The notes under the pieces are model-generated. The model saw only the letters and a list, made by a program, of their open reading frames with translations. It searched no databases and had not been told where the DNA came from. A stretch of DNA of 64,000 nucleotides from Alistipes megaguti (GTDB lineage Bacteria > Bacteroidota > Bacteroidia > Bacteroidales > Rikenellaceae), in NCBI RefSeq assembly GCF_900604385.1, contig NZ_LR027382.1, positions 2,898,076 through 2,962,075 of the forward strand, in the 5' to 3' direction. Shown in pieces: positions 7,832-16,839 of the stretch; positions within the stretch are counted from its first letter, which is position 1; the number at the start of each line of letters is the position of its first letter. The position numbers and the translations under genes were made by a program.

Positions 7832-9039
7832 CTATCATCGTTTTTCGTCAATCCGTTGGCTTTCCTGACCTGCATCAGCCTGTCCATGTCCTCCGATATC
7901 TTGTCGTCTGTCACCTTTGCATATGCCTGCGTGGTTCGGATATTGGTGTGTCCCATCATCTTGCTGATGCTTTCTATCGGTATCCCGGCGGACATCAGCA
8001 GGGTTCCGAACGTGTGGCGGCTTTGATGGTAGCTGAGCGAGCCTTTCACTCCCGCCAGCACTCCGATTTCATGGATGGCATACCAAATCATGTCGCGGTT
8101 GGGCATCGGGAACACGGGCTTGGTGTCATCCTCAGTGTTATAAAGGTCGAGTATCTGTTCCGCCACCGGATGCAGGGGGATGAACGACTCCACGCCCGTC
8201 TTCTTGCGCAGGATGCGGATGTACCGCCTGCCATCAACCGTCCTGCCGATATGGCGCGGGTAAAGTTCCTGCACGTCCACATACGAGAGTGCGGTGAATG
8301 CCGAGAAAATGAACGTCCTGCGCACCAGCTCCTGCCACTTGTTCGTCATGGGATGCTCCATGATGTACATCAACTGGCTACGGCTGATATGCCTGAGTTG
8401 CGGTGCGTCCTTCTTTTCGTAAGGCACGTCCGCCGTAGGGTTGAAGCGGAGCAGCCCCTTGTCCACCGCGATGTAGAGCAACCTGTTGAGCCACGTCATG
8501 CAGTGGTTCACATGGGAGGCTCTGCATCCTTTCTCCTTTACATATTGTTTAAAGCCGTAGCCGAAGTCCTCCGTGACGTCTTCAAGGGCAATGTCCTTCA
8601 TTTTCAAGGATAACAGGTATTCCCGCAGGTAAGCCTGCGTGCTCTTGGACTGGCGGTAGCTGGAAGTGGAGTTGATTTCCTTCGAGCGCACCCTCAACCG
8701 TTCCCGTTCCTCCTCCCCGATTTGCAGCAGGGTCGTGGGTGCGGCGCTCACCTTGGTAATTTCGTTCTTCAACAGTTCCGCACTGACTACCCCGTCCCTT
8801 CTCAGCAGGTCGTCATACGCCTGCCCGATACGTTTCCGAAGTTCGTCCAGCCTGTTGTTAGTGCGTTGTTCTTTTGTCTCGCCCGTCTTGGCGTTCCAGT
8901 CCTCCGCTTTGCAGTAGATACCCGTTGAAAAAGCGTTCTGTCTGCCGTCAATGGAAATACGGCACTGGATGGCGGTGGTTCCGTCCGCCTTGACCTTGTT
9001 GCGGTTGATGTAGTACAATATGTTAAATGTGCTGCGCAT
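7828..9039 (-). CDS. Tyrosine recombinase, IntDOT-like integrase
   Basis: 403 residues: an N-terminal arm-binding region (to about 90), a SAM-like core-binding domain (about 105-200) and the catalytic domain (about 215-390). The HxxR box reads HQSR (SYHQSRHTFGTLLMSAGIP), the following GHTNIRTTQAYAKV holds the second His and the Tyr nucleophile. At the position of the first catalytic Arg the sequence reads FTALSYVDV, a Ser instead; IntDOT of CTnDOT also lacks that Arg. It forms a pair with the integrase 20 bp upstream. This indicates site-specific integration and excision of the element. Confidence 0.9.
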   Translation of the reverse strand: MRSTFNILYYINRNKVKADGTTAIQCRISIDGRQNAFSTGIYCKAEDWNAKTGETKEQRTNNRLDELRKRIGQAYDDLLRRDGVVSAELLKNEITKVSAAPTTLLQIGEEERERLRVRSKEINSTSSYRQSKSTQAYLREYLLSLKMKDIALEDVTEDFGYGFKQYVKEKGCRASHVNHCMTWLNRLLYIAVDKGLLRFNPTADVPYEKKDAPQLRHISRSQLMYIMEHPMTNKWQELVRRTFIFSAFTALSYVDVQELYPRHIGRTVDGRRYIRILRKKTGVESFIPLHPVAEQILDLYNTEDDTKPVFPMPNRDMIWYAIHEIGVLAGVKGSLSYHQSRHTFGTLLMSAGIPIESISKMMGHTNIRTTQAYAKVTDDKISEDMDRLMQVRKANGLTKNDDR

Positions 9040-9059
9040 AATTGTAATTTTTTAGTGGG

Positions 9060-10289
9060 TTAAAGAATAAGTTTCATGTCCTTGGTCGCCTCGATGTACC
9101 TGTCCATATCGTCGAACAGTTTTTTCGGAGTGACACGCGCGTATATCTGCGTGGTGCTGATATCCGAATGTCCGAGCATCTTGCTCACCGTTTCGATGGG
9201 CACGCCGTTCTCAAGCGTTATCAGGGTCGAGAACGAGTGCCGTCCCATATGGTAGGTAAGCGGGCCTTTAATCCCTGCCATGACCCTCAGGCTTGAAAGG
9301 TTCCACATCAACGCGGCATGTTCTATATGAGGGAGCAGCGTCTTGCGCGACTTGCTGTGGTATTTGTCTATCAGTTCGATGGCTTCCGGCAGCAGCTTCA
9401 CACGCGACAGTTTTCCGTTCTTGCCGCGCTGGTATTTCAGCCACAATGCGCCGTCATCATCTTTGGAGAGATTGTCAGGCGTGACTGATACCGCGTCAAT
9501 GTAGGAAGTACCCGTATAGCAGGCAAAGAGGAAAAGGTCGCGGGTGACGTTGTGCGACCAGCGGTGCTCCTCTATCTCCAAGTCGCGCAGCCTCTCGAAG
9601 TCCTCACGGCTCAACGCCCTCGGGGTACGCTCTTTCTGTCTCGGAAGCGGATAATGCTCGAAGTGGCAGATGTCCGCATGGCCTTCCTTGAAAGCGATGC
9701 GGCAGACCTTCTTCAACACGGACAGGTAGTGGCGTACCGTTTCTATGCCCAGCCCGTTTTCAATGACTACATATTCCTGAAACTCCCGTATGAACTGCTC
9801 GTTCAACTGGCAGAAGGCAAGGTCGGCGACCTTGTGCCGCTTGGCGATGAACTCTGCCAGCCTTCTCCGGGTATATACGTAGTTCGGCAGGGTACGGGAG
9901 GAATACTCCGTCCCGATGAGCGACTTGATTTCCTCAATATGCCTGTCGAGCAGTTTCAGGAGTGTCATGCGGTTTTCCATGCCTCCTTGGAACAAGTCCC
10001 TGACCGCCGCTGCGTCAAAATCCATCCTACGGCTGACGAGCGTGTCGAATGCGGTGTTTATGGACATCAGCAGCCTGTCTATCCTCGCATTCGTCTCCAC
10101 CGCTTCCCGGCTCTTGCCGTCCAGACGGCTTTCCCTCGCGTTCCACAACTCCGGCGCACAGGACAGCTTGCAACTGAACTGCGCCATTGTCCGGTTCACT
10201 GTAATCCTTCCCATTATCGGGGCCTTGCCCGACTTGTCCGTCACGCTCCTTTTCAGGTAGAGCAGCACCTTGAATTTCTCAATCTTCAT
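9060..10289 (-). CDS. Tyrosine recombinase, second IntDOT-like integrase
   Basis: 409 residues, same three-domain layout as its neighbour but clearly diverged. The catalytic part shows HMGRHSFSTLITLENGVPIE and GHSDISTTQIYARV with the Tyr nucleophile. The first Arg position reads CYTGTSYIDAV, again Ser. It is the first gene of the integrase pair. Tandem integrases are common at the ends of Bacteroidota integrative elements, where one or both may be needed for recombination; which is active here cannot be told. A promoter box lies at 10309-10316. Confidence 0.9.
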   Translation of the reverse strand: MKIEKFKVLLYLKRSVTDKSGKAPIMGRITVNRTMAQFSCKLSCAPELWNARESRLDGKSREAVETNARIDRLLMSINTAFDTLVSRRMDFDAAAVRDLFQGGMENRMTLLKLLDRHIEEIKSLIGTEYSSRTLPNYVYTRRRLAEFIAKRHKVADLAFCQLNEQFIREFQEYVVIENGLGIETVRHYLSVLKKVCRIAFKEGHADICHFEHYPLPRQKERTPRALSREDFERLRDLEIEEHRWSHNVTRDLFLFACYTGTSYIDAVSVTPDNLSKDDDGALWLKYQRGKNGKLSRVKLLPEAIELIDKYHSKSRKTLLPHIEHAALMWNLSSLRVMAGIKGPLTYHMGRHSFSTLITLENGVPIETVSKMLGHSDISTTQIYARVTPKKLFDDMDRYIEATKDMKLIL

Positions 10290-10308
10290 ACGCTTACTGT
10301 TTTTGTTG

Positions 10309-10316
10309 CAAAATTA
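10309..10316 (-). promoter_or_regulatory. -7 box (TAATTTTG) upstream of the integrase pair
   Basis: The minus strand reads TAATTTTG 20 bp before the integrase ATG, matching TAnnTTTG. No good -33 TTTG was found at the usual distance, so strength is uncertain. Confidence 0.4.
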
Positions 10317-10589
10317 ATTCACGGGTAAGCGTCCATTGATTTGTAAAACATTGCAGAACAGTGAAAAGCACGCCGGAGCCGAAGTATTTGATTTGCCCAC
10401 CGTTACCAGTCGGATTTTGGAAACAGCATGGCTAACGCTTTGGTAACTGAAACCTCTCCGTATTCCACACCGCATTGCTTTTTACCGATATGGCAGAATG
10501 ATGAAAAACTGCTTGTTTTCAACGGGTTGCGTTTATCTTGCGCATATCTGTTTCCTGATGCTTTTTGACTTTGTTTACATTGCTCAAGG
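10317..10589. other. Gene-free end of the integrative element
   Basis: No gene is supported between the integrase promoter and the integrase remnant beginning at about 10590. The change from element DNA to remnant coding sequence lies at about 10585-10595, so an attachment site or an old recombination junction is expected here; no core repeat could be confirmed without the other element end. Confidence 0.4.
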
Positions 10590-10790
10590 CACAGCTGTGC
10601 AACCTCGGTACTGCTGGCCAATGACGTACCCATTGAAACCGTCTCGAAGATTCTCGGTCATACGAATATCCGCACCACGCAGATCTACGCCAGAATCACC
10701 GACCGCAAAGTCAGCAAGGACATGGAGATGCTCTCTCAGAAACTCGACCATGCAGGCATCCGGAAACGTCGCAGAGCAAGCGCAATATAA
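10590..10790 (+). pseudogene. 3' remnant of a third tyrosine recombinase gene
   Basis: An open frame of 66 codons ending at TAA (10788-10790) reads like the C-terminus of a tyrosine recombinase: VLLANDVPIETVSKILGHTN followed by IRTTQIYARITDRKV, containing the second His and the Tyr nucleophile. The stretch before 10590 is unrelated and the rest of the protein, including the HxxR box, is absent. It is on the opposite strand to the intact integrases, so it is neither their duplicate end nor functional; it marks an older element or target gene broken at this point. Confidence 0.8.
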
Positions 10791-10940
10791 GTATGCTGAT
10801 TTTTCCTGATATTAGGTTGGTTAAAAGCAGAATATATTGATTATATTACACAGCGATTCAATATGTCAAGGACCGAATACAAACTAAAACTATTCTTGAT
10901 ATAAATCACATAATAGAATATAAAACAATAAAATAAGAAT

Positions 10941-11309
10941 ATGAGTGCACGCGAAATAGAATTCGGATCAATCACCATCGATGCGGAAAACAACCACGTC
11001 TCAGTTACATTCTCGCAGGATGGAACCGTCTGGATGACCGAAACGGAGATTGCCCGGCTCTTCGGGGTTTTCCCCGTGGCCATCAGAAGCAATATCCGGG
11101 CAATCTATAAAGATAAACGGATGAATGAATACCGCACGCATCAAATTACCGGACGCGGCGATCTCTACAGTCTGGAGATGATTGCCGCCCTCTCGTTCCG
11201 GGTGCGCACCATGGAATCCGAAGCATTCCGGGAATGGCTGCTTTATCGGCCGCAGCACAAAATGGTCGTCATGCAGATCGAATCGGATGAACTTTGTCCG
11301 GTAAGTTAG
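10941..11309 (+). CDS. RhuM-like small protein, 3' end altered by IS insertion
   Basis: 122 residues: DGTVWMTETEIARLFGVFPV, AIRSNIRAIYKDKRM and YSLEMIAALSFRVRTMESEA show the same domain as the protein at 7451-7831 (WMT, IYK, YSLEMI.A.SF shared). It may be a DNA-binding or regulatory protein of mobile elements, role unknown. The last codons run into the end of the downstream insertion sequence (GACTGTC begins at 11311), so the native C-terminus is probably lost. It likely belongs to the same old element as the integrase remnant at 10590. Confidence 0.6.
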   Translation: MSAREIEFGSITIDAENNHVSVTFSQDGTVWMTETEIARLFGVFPVAIRSNIRAIYKDKRMNEYRTHQITGRGDLYSLEMIAALSFRVRTMESEAFREWLLYRPQHKMVVMQIESDELCPVS

Positions 11310-11451
11310 GGACTGTCGTAAAAAGAATAAAACTTTATAACGAATTGATTGCCAATGTAATATAAAATTTGTATCTTAGCTAAAGATAAAAAGAATACCT
11401 CCAATTGCCCTAGAAAAGCCAAATTTGGAGGTATCGCAAAAATTAATCTGC

Positions 11452-12837
11452 ATGGCTAAGGTACAAAATTTCTCTGAAATATCACCCGATCTTCCTTTCA
11501 CGGAGTTCGATTTTTATGAATTGTATAGGCGGACGTTCGAGACTAGCGAGCTGGGAAAAATCAGGAAGAGGCTGCCGCTTGGTGAGATGGCAGAGAACTT
11601 TGGACTGATAAGCAAGAGCATGAGAGCGAAGAAAGGGCGAAAAACATACTTCACCCCGGAGGGTAAGGTTGCGCTGATGTTCCTGAAGATGTACACAGGT
11701 CTGAGCAGCCCGAGGTTGATGGAGCATCTTAACGGCAACGTCCACTATCAGCTCTTCTGCGATTTGAGAATAGACCCGATGCATCCTCTGACGAACTACA
11801 AACTTCTGGACGACGTGTTTTCGGAACTGGCCCGCGGGCTGAAGATCCAACAGCAGCAGGAGATACTGGCAAGAGCCTGGAAACCGTACATGAAGGACCT
11901 GGATACGATGTATACGGATGCAACCTGTTACGAGAGCGAGATGCGCTATCCTACGGATGCGAAGCTTCTGTGGGAAGGAATAGAGAAGTCATATGAGATA
12001 ATGTGCACTCTGAGTGCCAAGCTGAATGTGCACCGTCCGAGGACGAAGTACGTAGACGTAGAGAAGGCCAACCTGTCGTACAGGAAGCGGCGCAGGCATA
12101 CGAAAGTCCAGACCAGGAAACTGACCAGACGCCTGCTCAACCTTTTGGGGAAGATACTGAAGGAGACCCGCACACTGGAGAGGGAGAATGCAGGCGCGGA
12201 GAAATTGCTGACAGCCAGACAGAAGAGCGATATTGAAATCATCACAAGAGTGTACCGCCAGCAGAAGGCCCACTTCGAGAACAACAATCCTCGCGAGAGT
12301 GTCAAGGACAGGATAGTGAGCATCAGCAAGCCGTATGTGAGGCCAATCGTGAGAGGCAAGGAAGTGAAGAGCGTAGAGTTTGGTGCGAAGTGCAACAACA
12401 TCCAGGTTGACGGACTCTCATTCATCGAGAAGCTGTCATTCAATGCCTTCAACGAGGGAACCAGGCTTACGCACTGCCTGAAGATGCACCGAAAGCTCTT
12501 CGGTGTGGACGCGAAGAAGGTCGGAGGAGATGCAGGCTATGCCGGCAGCGCCAACAGGGGGTACTGCAAGGATAGAGGAATACAGACGTCATTTGTCAAG
12601 CGTGGCCGTCCGTCCTTGGAAAAGAAAGAGAACGACATCATCCGCAACGAGCTGGCGAGGGTGAGGGCAACGAGGATGGAAGGCTCGTTCGGAACGCAGA
12701 AGGAACACTATGGCCTGAAACGCATCAAGGCAAGGACGAAGTTGACCGAAATCCTGTACATCTTCTTTGGCATCCACACGGCGAATGCAGTACAGCTCGT
12801 CCGGCGGGAAGTCAACGAAATTGCTCAGGCTGCCTGA
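11452..12837 (+). CDS. DDE transposase of insertion sequence copy 1
   Basis: 461 residues from ATG at 11452 (MAKVQNFSEIS). The N-terminal DDE_Tnp domain includes FTPEGKVALMFLKMYTGLSS (about 63-82), a middle region with MYTDATCYESEMRYPTDAKL (first catalytic Asp), a long basic coiled segment, then GGDAGYAGSANRG (second Asp) and GSFGTQKEHYGLKRI (catalytic Glu). This layout fits the IS5/IS1182 superfamily. It appears complete and may be active in trans on the inverted copy, which carries a stop codon. Confidence 0.85.
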   Translation: MAKVQNFSEISPDLPFTEFDFYELYRRTFETSELGKIRKRLPLGEMAENFGLISKSMRAKKGRKTYFTPEGKVALMFLKMYTGLSSPRLMEHLNGNVHYQLFCDLRIDPMHPLTNYKLLDDVFSELARGLKIQQQQEILARAWKPYMKDLDTMYTDATCYESEMRYPTDAKLLWEGIEKSYEIMCTLSAKLNVHRPRTKYVDVEKANLSYRKRRRHTKVQTRKLTRRLLNLLGKILKETRTLERENAGAEKLLTARQKSDIEIITRVYRQQKAHFENNNPRESVKDRIVSISKPYVRPIVRGKEVKSVEFGAKCNNIQVDGLSFIEKLSFNAFNEGTRLTHCLKMHRKLFGVDAKKVGGDAGYAGSANRGYCKDRGIQTSFVKRGRPSLEKKENDIIRNELARVRATRMEGSFGTQKEHYGLKRIKARTKLTEILYIFFGIHTANAVQLVRREVNEIAQAA

Positions 12838-12961
12838 TGTTCGAGGTGAGTGAGAAACGGCCCTTTCACTGGAGTATTGGCTCCAGTTGGGTCCAAAAAT
12901 GAAAAAAGGGGCTCCGAAACGGAGCCGAAAAGATAAAAAGATGAGTTCGATCGGAAAAATT

Positions 12962-14279
12962 GAGAGCGTAAATTAAAGTGTGTCAAGTAAGGTAAAAAAT
13001 AATAACTTTAGACACACTTTTTTATTATGAGCGAAAGATTTGATTACGAACAGTTCAAGGCGAACGCCATAGAACAATTGAAGGCGGGAGTACCACTATC
13101 CGGCAAGGACGGAGTATTGGCACCGCTGTTGGAGAATCTGCTTAACAGCGCGCTGGAAGGAGAGATGGACAGCCATCTGGAAGGAGTAGAACGGGAGTAC
13201 GGGAATCGGCGCAACGGGCACATGAGCAAGCAGGTCCAGACCTCGATGGGCGAAATAACGATCAACACGCCGCGGGACAGGGACGGGACATTCGACCCGC
13301 AGGTTGTCCGGAAGAGGGAGAAGATACTGGCGGACTCATTGGCGGACAGGATAATAGGGCTGTATGCCATCGGGAACAGCACGAGGGAGATAAGCGACAT
13401 ACTGGAGGAGCAGTTCGGGAACAGGATATCGGCGGAGACGATCAGCAGCATCACGGACAGGGTGCTGCCGGAGATCCAGGCATGGAAGAGCCGGGCGCTG
13501 GAAAGCGTCTATCCCATAGTATGGCTTGATGCGGTGCATTATAAGGTGATGGACGAGAAGAACCGTCCTGTGACCAGAGCCATATATAATGTTCTGGCAC
13601 TCAATTCGGAAGGCCGCAAGGAATTGCTCGGGATGTACATATCCAAGAGCGAGGGTGCGAACTTCTGGCTGGGTGTCCTGACCGACCTCCAGAGCAGAGG
13701 AGTCCGGGACATCCTCATAGCGTGCGTTGACGGGCTGAAGGGTTTCCCGGATGCGATAGCGAGCGTCTTTCCCGAGACCACGGTGCAGTTGTGTATAGTC
13801 CACCAGATACGCAACTCGATAAAGTATATGGCCAGCAAGCGGCAGAAGGAGTTCATGAAGGATCTGAAGCAGGTCTACCAGGCGGTGAATAAGGATGCGG
13901 CGGAACAGGCTCTGGATGAGCTGGAACTGAAGTGGGGCGAGGACTATCCGATAGTCATCAAGAGCTGGCGTGACAACTGGGAAAGGCTCAGCGCGTACTT
14001 CCAATACTCCGAACACATACGGCGCATAATATACACCACCAACACCGTGGAGGGCTACCACCGCCAGTTGCGTAAGGTCACCAAGAACAAGGGGGTCTTT
14101 CCGAACGACACAGCCCTCGAAAAACTTGTGTCTATGGCATTTACAAGAATCAGACGCAAGTGGACGCAGCCTGTCCAGAACTGGGGTCAGACTGCCCAGC
14201 AACTGGCCATCCTGTTCCCGGACAGGTTCAGGATACTGTCCTGAAAAAACACTATTATTTGGAGTTCTTTGATAGGTTT
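12962..14279 (+). mobile_element. IS256-family insertion sequence inside copy 1
   Basis: It carries one IS256-type transposase gene. The interrupted sequence is identifiable because the inverted copy is uninterrupted here: copy 1 runs to CGGAAAAATT (12961), then resumes at AAATTAGGGACAGTC (14283). GAAAAATT (12954-12961) and GATAAATT (14280-14287) may be an 8-bp target duplication with one mismatch. The exact right end could be up to 11 bp earlier (about 14268), judged by AAATTAAAGTGT versus AAATAATAGTGT in the two ends. Confidence 0.7.
13027..14244 (+). CDS. IS256-family (mutator-type) transposase
   Basis: 405 residues with the classical IS256 organisation: an N-terminal region with VLAPLLENLLNSALEGEMDS and HLEGVEREYGNRRNGH, VWLDAVHYKV with the first catalytic Asp (about 168), ACVDGLKGFPDAI with the second Asp, the VQLCIVHQIRNS motif, and NTVEGYHRQLRKVTKNKGVF with the catalytic Glu. 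Length is usual for the family and no frameshift is seen, so it is probably functional. Confidence 0.95.
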   Translation: MSERFDYEQFKANAIEQLKAGVPLSGKDGVLAPLLENLLNSALEGEMDSHLEGVEREYGNRRNGHMSKQVQTSMGEITINTPRDRDGTFDPQVVRKREKILADSLADRIIGLYAIGNSTREISDILEEQFGNRISAETISSITDRVLPEIQAWKSRALESVYPIVWLDAVHYKVMDEKNRPVTRAIYNVLALNSEGRKELLGMYISKSEGANFWLGVLTDLQSRGVRDILIACVDGLKGFPDAIASVFPETTVQLCIVHQIRNSIKYMASKRQKEFMKDLKQVYQAVNKDAAEQALDELELKWGEDYPIVIKSWRDNWERLSAYFQYSEHIRRIIYTTNTVEGYHRQLRKVTKNKGVFPNDTALEKLVSMAFTRIRRKWTQPVQNWGQTAQQLAILFPDRFRILS

Positions 14280-14328
14280 GATAAATTAGGGACAGTCGTT
14301 TAATTCCGTCATTATGAGTCAATCGGCA

Positions 14329-15991
14329 GACTGTCCCGGTAATTTTTCCGATCGAACTCATCTTTTTATATTTTCGGCTCCGTTTCGGAGCCCCTTTTTT
14401 CATTTTTGGACCCAACTGGAGCCAATACTCCAGTGAAAGGGCCGTTTCTCACTCACCTCGAACATCAGGCAGCCTGGGCAATTTCGTTGACTTCCCGCCG
14501 GACGAGCTGTACTGCATTCGCCGTGTGGATGCCAAAGAAGATGTACAGGATTTCGGTCAACTTCGTCCTTGCCTTGATGCGTTTCAGGCCATAGTGTTCC
14601 TTCTGCGTTCCGAACGAGCCTTCCATCCTCGTTGCCCTCACCCTCGCCAGCTCGTTGCGGATGATGTCGTTCTCTTTCTTTTCCAAGGACGGACGGCCAC
14701 GCTTGACGAATGACGTCTGTATTCCTCTATCCTTGAAGTACCCCCTGTTGGCGCTGCCGGCATAGCCTGCATCACCTCCGACCTTCTTCGCGTCCACACC
14801 GAAGAGCTTTCGGTGCATCTTCAGGCAGTGCGTAAGCCTGGTTCCCTCGTTGAAGGCATTGAATGACAGCTTCTCGATGAATGAGAGTCCGTCAACCTGG
14901 ATGTTGTTGCACTTCGCACCAAACTCTACGCTCTTCACTTCCTTGCCTCTCACGATTGGCCTCACATACGGCTTGCTGATGCTCACTATCCTGTCCTTGA
15001 CACTCTCGCGAGGATTGTTGTTCTCGAAGTGGGCCTTCTGCGTGCGGTACCCTCTTGTGATGATTTCAATTTCGCTCTACTGTGTGGTTGACAGCAATTT
15101 CTTCGCTCCTACATTCTCCCTCTCCAGGGTGCGGGTCTCCTTCAGTATCTTCCCCAAAAGGTTGCGCAGGCGTCTGGTCAGTTTCCTGGTCTGGACTTTC
15201 GAATGCCTGCGCCGCTTCCTGTACGACAGGTTGGCCTTCTCTACGTCTACGTACTTCGTCCTCGGACGGTGCACATTCAGCTTGGCACTCAGAGTGCACA
15301 TTATCTCATATGACTTCTCTATTCCTTCCCACAGAAGCTTCGCATCCGTAGGATAGCGCATCTCGCTCTCGTAGCAGGTCGCATCCGTATACATCGTGTC
15401 CAGGTCCTTCATGTACGGTTTCCAGGCTCTTGCCAGTATCTCCTGCTGCTGTTGGATCTTCAGCCCGCGGGCCAGCTCCGAAAACACGTCGTCCAGAAGT
15501 TTGTAGTTCGTCAGAGGATGCATCGGGTCTATTCTCACATCGCAGAAGAGCTGATAGTGGACGTTGCCGTTAAGATGCTCCATCAACCTCGGGCTGCTCA
15601 GACCTGTGTACATCTTCAGGAACATCAGCGCAACCTTGCCCTCCGGGGTGAAGTATGTTTTTCGTCCTTTCTTCGCTCTCATGCTCTTGCTTATCAGTCC
15701 AAAGTTCTCTGCCATCTCACCAAGCGGCAGCCTCTTCCTGATTTTTCCCAGCTCGCTAGTCTCGAACGTCCGCCTATACAATTCATAAAAATCGAACTCC
15801 GTGAAAGGAAGATCGGGTGATATTTCAGAGAAATTTTGTACCTTAGCCATGCAGATTAATTTTTGCGATACCTCCAAATTTGGCTTTTCTAGGGCAATTG
15901 GAGGTATTCTTTTTATCTTTAGCTAAGATACAAATTTTATATTACATTGGCAATCAATTCATTATAAAATTTTATTCTTTTTACGACAGTC
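14329..15991 (-). mobile_element. DDE insertion sequence copy 2, inverted
   Basis: Same element as at 11311, in opposite orientation, uninterrupted and 1663 bp long; outer end TACGACAGTC at 15991, inner end GACTGTCCCGG at 14329. It gives the reference structure for the split copy. The two copies form an inverted pair that could act as a composite unit or fold into a large hairpin. Confidence 0.75.
14465..15850 (-). pseudogene. Transposase of copy 2, interrupted by an in-frame stop
   Basis: The minus strand from ATG at 15850 is 462 codons, exactly as in copy 1, but codon TAG (15076-15074) replaces the AAG found in copy 1 (LLSTTQ-stop-SEIEIITR against LLTARQKSDIEIITR). Downstream the frame continues to the normal end. 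Differences from copy 1 cluster in about 15040-15170 (also a Leu to Arg change), while the flanks are nearly identical, suggesting a patch from a diverged relative. It is presumably inactive. Confidence 0.85.
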
Positions 15992-16149
15992 CCTAAATTG
16001 TACATTTAAGAAAAATAATATAATTTTACATCGAGTATAACTCAGACAAGCCCCTGTCAAATAACGGCAGTGATTTGTGACTGATTTGTGACCGGACAAG
16101 AAAATCGCACATCAAGTCCCTGCAAATTAGCGAATCAGGCTATAATATT
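15992..16149. other. Short gene-free stretch between the IS pile-up and the chromosome
   Basis: AT-rich, without a gene. It contains a perfect tandem repeat of TGATTTGTGAC at 16071-16081 and 16082-16092. It marks the change from mobile to GC-rich chromosomal DNA. Confidence 0.5.
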
Positions 16150-16812
16150 ATGAATCCACCAAATCTCCTCAACATGCATTCACGAATCTTTCGTATCACA
16201 CTGCTGATGCTGCTGTGCACCATGGCACTTTCCGTGGCTCACGCTGCCTCGACCGTTCAAGGTCGCATTTACCTCAAGAACGGACGCGTCATCGAATGCG
16301 GCGAAAAAGACCGCATCAAACTCCCTAAACACGCGCAGGACGTCAAGTTGCTGCGGCGTGCTTTCTACAAGGACAAGAGCAAGGAGATCTACCGTTACGA
16401 GGAGATCGACTCGATCGTCTGCTGGCACGCCACGGCACCCGAACATCCGCAGAAGTTTATCCCCGCAGGGAAAGTCGGCTGGCTGTGGGTCTATTTTGAG
16501 ACGCCGCACATCTGCGTCGGCGTCTTCGCCCAGAAGGGCTACGGCGTCGATTCGAACGGCGGCATCGAGGTGCTGGTCAAGTATCGCTATCTGAGCCGTT
16601 CGCGCACGGCCTACTACCTGCGCAAGACGGGCGACGAGGAGTTCTACGACGCCGGATCGGCCAGCCGCCGGGGCAAGGATCGTTTCCGCGAATCGGTAGC
16701 CGCCTATGTGGCCGATGATCCCGAACTGGCCACGGAGATTCTCCAGTCAAATACCTCTGACCGCAGCAAGATCATTCTGATGCTTGAGGCGTATCAACCT
16801 GCAACTCATTGA
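16150..16812 (+). CDS. Secreted protein of unknown function
   Basis: 220 residues with a signal peptide (hydrophobic core at about 15-27, cleavage after SVAHA). The mature part begins with a beta-rich motif, VQGRIYLKNGRVIECGEKD, then IDSIVCWHATAPEHPQKFIP. No known family was recognised. The next gene has a comparable opening (VIVTLKSGEKVDCYV, then VVSIDYVETTADHPDGV), so the two look like distant paralogues arranged as an operon, 27 bp apart. It lies at the edge of mobile DNA but has the base composition of the core genome. An alternative start is the ATG at 16174. Confidence 0.7.
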   Translation: MNPPNLLNMHSRIFRITLLMLLCTMALSVAHAASTVQGRIYLKNGRVIECGEKDRIKLPKHAQDVKLLRRAFYKDKSKEIYRYEEIDSIVCWHATAPEHPQKFIPAGKVGWLWVYFETPHICVGVFAQKGYGVDSNGGIEVLVKYRYLSRSRTAYYLRKTGDEEFYDAGSASRRGKDRFRESVAAYVADDPELATEILQSNTSDRSKIILMLEAYQPATH

Positions 16813-16839
16813 AAATTTAGTCACTAACCTGAGATAGTC

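Larger units (their letters stand above)
11311..14297 (+). mobile_element. DDE insertion sequence copy 1 (IS5/IS1182-like), split by an IS256-family element
   Basis: The left end is GACTGTCGTAAAAAG (11311) and the right end is reconstructed at GGGACAGTC (14297), with an IS256-family element inserted just before that end. The transposase gene inside is intact. The same element recurs inverted at 14329-15991; the two copies agree base for base over most of their length, including GC-rich hairpin sequence downstream of the gene. Only 31 bp separate the inner ends. Confidence 0.75.

Noticed and set aside
13336..14415. Antisense frame opposite the IS256 transposase
   Set aside because: The plus-strand transposase is complete with all family motifs; the antisense frame has none.
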